Assembly (NCBI GenBank): GCA_023389135.1
Contig: JAEWEX010000064.1
Location: forward strand, 1 to 11,057
Direction of reading: 5' to 3'
Length of the DNA stretch: 11,057 nt
DNA from: Pseudomonadota bacterium
GTDB lineage: Bacteria; Pseudomonadota; Alphaproteobacteria; Rhizobiales; Methylopilaceae
The translations under genes were made by a program, and so were the position numbers. The notes beneath the pieces were generated by a model. It saw only the letters and a list, made by a program, of their open reading frames with translations, was not told the origin of the DNA and made no database searches. Position 1 is the stretch's first letter. Every line of letters starts with the position of its first letter. Below, piece after piece: positions 7,206 through 11,057 of this stretch.

Positions 7206-7744
7206 CGGGCTGCTTCGTCGGCGTCGTCGGGCCCAGCGGCGCCGGCAAGGACACGCTGATCGCCCTGGTGCGGGAGGCGCTGGCCGGCGACCCGCGCTTC
7301 GTCTTCCCGCGCCGCATCGTGACGCGGGCCGCCTCAGCCTGGGAGGACCACGACACCATCGCGCCCGCGGACTTCGACCGCGCGGTCGGGGATGGCGGCT
7401 TTTCGCTGGCCTGGCGCGCGCACGGGTTGGGCTACGGCCTGCCGGCGGCGCTGGCAGGCGATGTGGCGTGCGGCGCGGTGGTGGTCGCCAACATCTCCCG
7501 CACCGTCGTCGCGCAGGCGGGCACGGCCTTCCCCCGCTGCCGCATCGTGCTGGTGACGGCCCCGCCCGAGGTGCTGGCCGCGCGCGTCGCCGGCCGCGGT
7601 CGGGAGCGGGGCGCGGATCTGCGCCAGCGCCTGGACCGCAGGGTCGCGAGTGACGCGGACGCCGATCTGGTTATCGAGAATGTGGGCCGCCCCGGCGATG
7701 CGGCGGGCCGGCTGGCGGCGTTCCTGCGCGGCCTGACGGGCTGA
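7202..7744 (+). CDS. phnN: PhnN, ribose 1,5-bisphosphate phosphokinase
   Basis: Guanylate-kinase-like P-loop enzyme that phosphorylates ribose 1,5-bisphosphate to PRPP, returning the ribose of the C-P lyase pathway to nucleotide synthesis. The 180 residues compare with 185 in E. coli. The P-loop is at residues 10-18 (GPSGAGKDT). RRIVTRAASAWEDHD and FSLAWRAHGLGYGLP are the usual nucleotide/substrate stretches, and VVANISRTVVAQA and VLVTAPPEVLAARVAGRGRE follow. Translation starts at GTG 7202, overlapping the phnM stop as GTGA, with GGAGAG eight bases upstream; no in-frame ATG is available there. It is the last gene of the plus-strand operon, ending 13 bases before the convergent phnE stop. Confidence 0.95.
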   Translation: MTGCFVGVVGPSGAGKDTLIALVREALAGDPRFVFPRRIVTRAASAWEDHDTIAPADFDRAVGDGGFSLAWRAHGLGYGLPAALAGDVACGAVVVANISRTVVAQAGTAFPRCRIVLVTAPPEVLAARVAGRGRERGADLRQRLDRRVASDADADLVIENVGRPGDAAGRLAAFLRGLTG

Positions 7745-7750
7745 TCGCCC

Positions 7751-7772
7751 CGCCGGCTCAGATGAACCGGCG
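7751..7772. terminator. Possible hairpin between converging phnN and phnE
   Basis: CGCCGG (7751-7756) pairs with CCGGCG (7767-7772) across a 10-base loop that contains the phnE stop. There is no T-run on either side, so it is at best a weak terminator for either operon. It is the only candidate in the 13-base gap and its edges. Confidence 0.2.
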
Positions 7773-8558
7773 CCGGATCTCCTGGCTGACGATGTCCAGC
7801 ACCGAGACCGTCACGATCACGATCAGCAGGATGGCGGCGCCCTTCTCGTACTGGAACGAGCGCATCACGTCGCTGAAGGTCATGCCGATGCCGCCGCCGC
7901 CCACGATGCCGATCACCGTGGCGGAGCGCAGGTTCGATTCGAACCGATAGAGCGTGTAGGAGATCCACAGCGGCATCACCTGCGGCAGGATGCCGAACAC
8001 GATTTCCTGCAGCTTGGATGCGCCGGTGCCGCGGATGCCCTCGACGGGCCCGGGTTCGATGGCCTCCACCGCCTCGGAGAACAGTTTCGCGATCACGCCC
8101 GTGGTGTGGATGAAGATCGCCAGCACGCCGGCGAACGGCCCGAGCCCGACCGCGGCGATGAAGATCAGCGCGAACACCAGCTCGTTGATGGCGCGGCAGC
8201 AGTCCATCAGCCGCCGGACCGGGAAGGCGAGCCACCCCGGCGTGACGTTGCCGGCGCAGAGAATGCCGAACGGGATGCCGAGCACCACCGCCAGCAGCGT
8301 CCCCCACAGTGCGATGGCGACCGATTCCAGCATCCGCTCGGAGTAGAACCGCCAGTCGATGAAGTCCGGCGGGAAGAAATCGGCGCCGAGTTCGGCCATG
8401 TTGGCCCGGTCGCGCCACAGCGAGGCGGGCGCCATCTCCGCGATGCTCCACGCCCACGCCAGCACGGCAAGCAGCAGTGCGAGCACGAGTGCGCGGCCAA
8501 GGATCGCGGTCCAGCCGGTCGTGGGCGATGCGGGGAGGGCGGCGGCGGACGGGTGCAT
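7758..8558 (-). CDS. phnE: PhnE, phosphonate ABC transporter permease
   Basis: Inner-membrane permease of the phosphonate importer PhnCDE. The 266 residues have hydrophobic segments at roughly 19-40, 78-103, 123-150, and near the C-terminus at about 241-258, with shorter ones between. The cytoplasmic EAA loop that contacts PhnC is visible around residues 164-193 ([20 protein letters not shown], then ILPQ). [13 protein letters not shown] is typical of PhnE. It is the third gene of phnC-phnD-phnE. Many alphaproteobacteria carry two permease genes (phnE1, phnE2); here there is one, so a homodimer is likely. No clear Shine-Dalgarno sequence precedes ATG 8558, so translation may be low or depend on upstream events. 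Its 3' end faces phnN. Confidence 0.95.
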   Translation of the reverse strand: MHPSAAALPASPTTGWTAILGRALVLALLLAVLAWAWSIAEMAPASLWRDRANMAELGADFFPPDFIDWRFYSERMLESVAIALWGTLLAVVLGIPFGILCAGNVTPGWLAFPVRRLMDCCRAINELVFALIFIAAVGLGPFAGVLAIFIHTTGVIAKLFSEAVEAIEPGPVEGIRGTGASKLQEIVFGILPQVMPLWISYTLYRFESNLRSATVIGIVGGGGIGMTFSDVMRSFQYEKGAAILLIVIVTVSVLDIVSQEIRRRFI

Positions 8559-8596
8559 GGCGGGGCTCGGCTGCGCGCTGGATTCGGAAATGCGAA

Positions 8597-8642
8597 GGGG
8601 CGCGGCCGGTGGCGGACGCGATGCCGCCGCCGCCCGCGCCCC
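8597..8642 (-). other. Strong intergenic hairpin between phnD and phnE
   Basis: The 93-base phnD-phnE gap holds an inverted repeat with 19-base arms: 8597-8615 against 8624-8642, with an 8-base loop. The outer nine pairs (GGGGCGCGG/CCGCGCCCC) are perfect. After one C/C mismatch, nine further pairs form with one G-T wobble. It begins nine bases after the phnD stop. No U-tract follows, so it looks more like an mRNA-protecting or attenuating stem than a classic terminator. Similar elements after binding-protein genes, as in malE-malF, raise their expression over the permease; the same role here is inferred. Confidence 0.6.
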
Positions 8643-8651
8643 GCCGCGGCG

Positions 8652-9662
8652 TCACATGTTGGGGACTTCTTCCATCAGCGTCTCCAGCTCGGCCAGCTGG
8701 GCGTCGATCTCGGCGATCTGCGCCTTCTTGTCGTCGGCGGAGATGTTGGCGTTGTTCTCCAGCTGCAGCTTGGTCTTGTAGAGATCGAGCTGCCGGATCG
8801 GGTAGAGCTGGGCGTCGGAGGACGCGATGAACGGTCCCCATCCGTCGGAGGCCTGGCCCAGGACCGCACGGGCGGTCTTGACGTCCTCGGGCGTGCCCAT
8901 GCGGCCATAGGTGAGGAAGATGGTGTAGAGCCTGGCCTTCACGTCCTCCGGCAGGTCCTTGCGCCACACCAGCGGGTCGGACGGGATCAGCGGGGAGCGC
9001 CACACTTCCTTGATCTTCTTGCGCTCGCCGGGCCGGCTCTTGTCCAGCCGGTCCATGGACTCGGTGTTGTTGGTGGCGAGGTCGACCTGCTTGTTGGCGA
9101 CCGCCAGGGCATTGCCTTCATGGTTGCTGGTGACGACGCGCCTGTAGCAGGTCTGGGGATCGACATTGTTCAGCGCGAACACATAGTAGGTCGGCACCAG
9201 GAAGCCGGAGGTCGAGTTCGGGTCGCCGATGCCGAAATTCAGGCCCTTGGAGCAGTCGATGGCGTCTTCCAGCGAGTTGATTTCGCTGTTCTCGGAGCTG
9301 GTGATCAGCAGCGAGTAGTAGCCGCGGGTGCCGTCCGGCTTGGTGGTCTGGACGAACACCTCGCCATTGGCGCGGTCCACCGCCTCGATGGCGGAGGCGT
9401 TGCCGTACCAGGCGAGATCGACCTTCTTGAAGCGCATGCCCTCGATCACGCCGGCATAGTCCTGCGCGAAATAGGCCTTCACCGGCACGCCGACCGCCTT
9501 CTCCAGCGCCGCCAGCAGCGGGCCGAAGCTCTGCTGCAGGCCGGAACTGGACTCGGTGGAGATGATGCCGAAATTGAGCTGGGTGATCTTGTCCTGGGCC
9601 TGGGCCGGCGCCGCGCCGGCGAGCGCAAGCGCGGCGAGGCCCGCGATGACTGCCTTCTTCAT
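8652..9662 (-). CDS. phnD: PhnD, periplasmic phosphonate-binding protein
   Basis: Substrate-binding protein of the phosphonate ABC importer. The 336 residues begin with a Sec signal peptide: MKK, a hydrophobic core at 4-19, and APAQAQ with likely cleavage after Ala22. Family motifs are FGIISTESS just after the signal, a DLAWYGNAS stretch, GDPNSTSGFLVPTYY (phosphonate-oxygen-binding Ser/Thr region), SNHEGN, and VDLATNNTE. The C-terminus is a charged, probably helical tail ending in AQLAELETLMEEVPNM. The start is ATG 9662, preceded by AGGAG at 9670-9674. An in-frame ATG at 9716 would overlap the phnC stop but would add 18 Arg-rich residues ahead of the signal peptide, so it is rejected. A hairpin follows its stop. 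Confidence 0.97.
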   Translation of the reverse strand: MKKAVIAGLAALALAGAAPAQAQDKITQLNFGIISTESSSGLQQSFGPLLAALEKAVGVPVKAYFAQDYAGVIEGMRFKKVDLAWYGNASAIEAVDRANGEVFVQTTKPDGTRGYYSLLITSSENSEINSLEDAIDCSKGLNFGIGDPNSTSGFLVPTYYVFALNNVDPQTCYRRVVTSNHEGNALAVANKQVDLATNNTESMDRLDKSRPGERKKIKEVWRSPLIPSDPLVWRKDLPEDVKARLYTIFLTYGRMGTPEDVKTARAVLGQASDGWGPFIASSDAQLYPIRQLDLYKTKLQLENNANISADDKKAQIAEIDAQLAELETLMEEVPNM

Positions 9663-9669
9663 CCGTCGT

Positions 9670-9674
9670 CTCCT
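9670..9674 (-). promoter_or_regulatory. Ribosome binding site of phnD
   Basis: AGGAG on the minus strand, seven bases before ATG 9662. It decides the start in favour of the signal-peptide methionine over the ATG at 9716, which lies 18 codons upstream. Confidence 0.75.
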
Positions 9675-9712
9675 GTCGTGGTGTGTCGCGCCCCGCCCCC
9701 GCGGAGCTGCGT

Positions 9713-10543
9713 TCATGCCGCGGTCGCCCGCGCGCGCGCCTCCGGGCGTGCGGCCGGCGGGACCTGTCCGGGCAGGATCAGCTCCTCGGCCTGCGCGCCG
9801 TAGAGTTCGGTGAGGAAGGCCGGCGTCAGCCGCTGCGCGGGGCCGTCGAAGACGATGCGGCCCGCCCGCATGGCGACCACCCGGTCGAAGAAGGCGGTGG
9901 CGTAGTCCACCTGGTGCAGCGACACCATCAGCGTGATGCCGTGGTCGCGGCTGAGCGCGACGAGCAGGTCCATCACCCGCCGCGCCGATTTGGGATCGAG
10001 CGAGGCGATGGGCTCGTCCGCCAGGATGATCTCGGCGCCCTGCATCAGCGCTCGCGCGATGGCGACCCGCTGCTGCTGGCCGCCGGACAGCCGCGCCGCA
10101 CGTTTGGCGGCCTGCTCCGGGATGCCGACCTCCGCCAGCGCGGCCATGGCGGCGCGCCTCTCCTCGGCGCTGAACAGCCCCAGCGTCCCGCGCCAGCCGG
10201 GCATGCGCCCCAGCGCCCCGATCAGCACGTTGGTCATGACCGAGGAGCGGTTGACCAGGTTGAACTGCTGGAAGATGAGGCCGATGCGCCGCCGCGCCTT
10301 GCGCGCGTCCGCGGACAGCCGGCCGGCAGACTGCACCGGCCCGTCGAACACGCGGATCTCCCCGGACGACCGGTCGCCGACCTCCAGTCCTGCGCCGAGC
10401 CGGATCAGGGTCGACTTGCCCGACCCGGACGCGCCGATCAGCGCCACCCGCTCGCCGGGCTTCAGCTCCAGCGAGACGCCGTCGACCGCCGTCACCGCGC
10501 CGAAGCGCTTGGTCACCTGCCGGTAGGAGAGTGCGGTCGCCAT
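9713..10543 (-). CDS. phnC: PhnC, phosphonate ABC transporter ATPase
   Basis: ATPase that powers import through PhnE. The 276 residues contain Walker A GASGSGKST (37-45), Q-loop FQQFNLV (91-97), signature LSGGQQQR (152-159), Walker B ILADEPIASLDP (173-184) and switch His210 (SLHQ). VNRSSVMTNVLIGALGRMPGWRGTLGLF after the Q-loop is the segment typical of PhnC rather than of amino-acid ATPases. The last roughly 20 residues are an Ala/Arg-rich extension. The start is ATG 10543, with GGAG seven bases before it. It is the first gene of phnC-phnD-phnE, with a Pho-box-like repeat and a palindrome upstream. Together with PhnD and PhnE it supplies substrate to the C-P lyase encoded on the other strand. 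Confidence 0.96.
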   Translation of the reverse strand: MATALSYRQVTKRFGAVTAVDGVSLELKPGERVALIGASGSGKSTLIRLGAGLEVGDRSSGEIRVFDGPVQSAGRLSADARKARRRIGLIFQQFNLVNRSSVMTNVLIGALGRMPGWRGTLGLFSAEERRAAMAALAEVGIPEQAAKRAARLSGGQQQRVAIARALMQGAEIILADEPIASLDPKSARRVMDLLVALSRDHGITLMVSLHQVDYATAFFDRVVAMRAGRIVFDGPAQRLTPAFLTELYGAQAEELILPGQVPPAARPEARARATAA

Positions 10544-10553
10544 GTCGGTCTCC

Positions 10554-10581
10554 AGCGCGTCGTTGGATGACGACTAGCGCT
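10554..10581. promoter_or_regulatory. Imperfect palindrome just upstream of phnC
   Basis: AGCGC-GTCGT (10554-10563), a six-base centre TGGATG, then ACGAC-TA-GCGCT (10570-10581): ten complementary bases per arm with a two-base bulge. It abuts the phnC GGAG (10550-10553). If transcribed, it would be a leader hairpin next to the ribosome binding site. If transcription starts inside it, it could be an operator. It is unlike the PhnF site before phnG. Confidence 0.4.
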
Positions 10582-10586
10582 GCGCC

Positions 10587-10604
10587 GTGACAGCCGGATG
10601 AAGG
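10587..10604 (-). promoter_or_regulatory. Pho-box-like direct repeat upstream of phnC
   Basis: Read on the minus strand: CCTTCAT-ccgg-CTGTCAC, matching the PhoB box at 11 of 14 core positions and pointing toward phnC. Ten bases further downstream, the classical distance, is TAGTCG (10576-10571), a poor -10. It lies in the 91-base gap between phnC and the upstream ABC ATPase gene. The site predicts phosphate-starvation induction of phnCDE. Confidence 0.5.
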
Positions 10605-10634
10605 CGGCAGGTGTACGTTTCCCGGCCTGCGGCC

Positions 10635-11057
10635 TCAGCCCGCGCGCCCTTCCTGGACGGCATGGCAGGACACCTGCGCCGGCCCCGCCGGCAGCAGTTC
10701 CGGCCGCTCCGTCCGGCAGCGGTCGAACGCCAGCGGGCAGCGCGGATGGAAGTGGCAGCCGGGCGGGGGCGAGATCGGGTTGGGGATCTCCCCCGTGATC
10801 GGCCCGCGCACCCGGCCCGACATGTCCAGCGTCGGGACCGCGTCCAGCAGCAGCCGCGTGTAGGGGTGGCGCGGATGGGAGAACAGCTCGCGCCCCGGCG
10901 CCACCTCCGCCAGCCGGCCCAGATAGAGCACGCCGACGCGCGTCGCCATGTGGCGCACCACGGCGAGGTTGTGGCTGATGAACAGGTAGGTCAGTCCGAA
11001 CCTCTCCTGCAGGTCGCGCAGCAGGTTGAGCACCTGCGCCTGCACCGACACGTCCAG
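10635..11057 (-). CDS. Peptide-type ABC transporter ATPase (5' end cut by window edge)
   Basis: C-terminal 140 residues of a DppF/OppF-like ATP-binding protein of an oligopeptide/dipeptide importer. Visible elements are the D-loop start LDVSVQAQ at the window edge, the switch-His segment [15 protein letters not shown] (Asn where Asp is usual), [12 protein letters not shown], and the peptide-transporter C-terminal domain with [20 protein letters not shown] and further cysteines (DRC, SCH). The Walker motifs lie outside the window. It shares the strand of phnCDE, but 91 bases with a probable phnC promoter lie between. It is most likely the last gene of a separate transporter operon; its substrate cannot be told from this part. 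No clear terminator is seen after it. Confidence 0.9.
   Translation of the reverse strand: MDVSVQAQVLNLLRDLQERFGLTYLFISHNLAVVRHMATRVGVLYLGRLAEVAPGRELFSHPRHPYTRLLLDAVPTLDMSGRVRGPITGEIPNPISPPPGCHFHPRCPLAFDRCRTERPELLPAGPAQVSCHAVQEGRAG

Noticed and set aside
9663..9716. An upstream start for phnD at ATG 9716, overlapping the phnC stop
   Set aside because: It would place 18 Arg-rich residues ahead of a normal signal peptide, whereas ATG 9662 has AGGAG at proper spacing.
8106..9803. A 565-codon plus-strand frame opposite phnE and phnD
   Set aside because: Antisense shadow of phnE and phnD, with no recognisable domain and no start context.
10618..10634. Small GGCC-GCA-GGCC stem after the peptide ABC ATPase stop, as a terminator
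   Set aside because: Only four pairs with a three-base loop and no T-run; too weak to call.

Overview
The window is a nearly complete carbon-phosphorus (C-P) lyase locus for using phosphonates as a phosphorus source. Its very high G+C content, gene content and protein style suggest an alphaproteobacterium, probably Hyphomicrobiales or a relative. That placement is inferred from protein resemblance only. The DNA is densely coding and has no gene-free stretch longer than about 150 bases. I see no tRNA, rRNA, CRISPR array, insertion sequence or phage gene.

Layout. (1) 1-1359, minus strand: a GntR/HutC-type repressor gene, phnF, followed with an ATGA overlap by an O-methyltransferase gene that runs off the left edge. 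(2) 1360-1505: a divergent control region with a PhnF-type inverted repeat (1462-1481) and one or two PhoB-box-like direct repeats (1427-1444, 1383-1400). (3) 1506-7744, plus strand: phnGHIJKLMN, with five consecutive 4-base stop/start overlaps from phnI to phnN. (4) 7758-10543, minus strand, convergent with phnN: the phosphonate importer genes phnC, phnD and phnE, transcribed in that order, with a Pho-box-like repeat upstream of phnC (10587-10604) and a strong hairpin between phnD and phnE (8597-8642). (5) 10635 to the right edge, minus strand: the C-terminal part of a peptide-type ABC transporter ATPase, apparently unrelated.

How the genes work together. PhnD captures phosphonate in the periplasm, and PhnE with PhnC imports it. 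PhnI, helped by PhnG and PhnH, joins it to the ribose C1 of ATP. PhnM removes pyrophosphate. PhnJ, a radical-SAM enzyme with its full Cys set, cuts the C-P bond, with PhnK and PhnL as ATPase partners. PhnN phosphorylates ribose 1,5-bisphosphate to PRPP. The cyclic-phosphate hydrolase PhnP is not in the window. PhoB probably activates both transcription units under phosphate starvation, and PhnF probably adds local control at phnG/phnF.

The locus itself is a known system. The points most worth a second look are the likely CTG start of phnF, the phnD-phnE hairpin, the two-layer control region, and the methyltransferase coupled to phnF.
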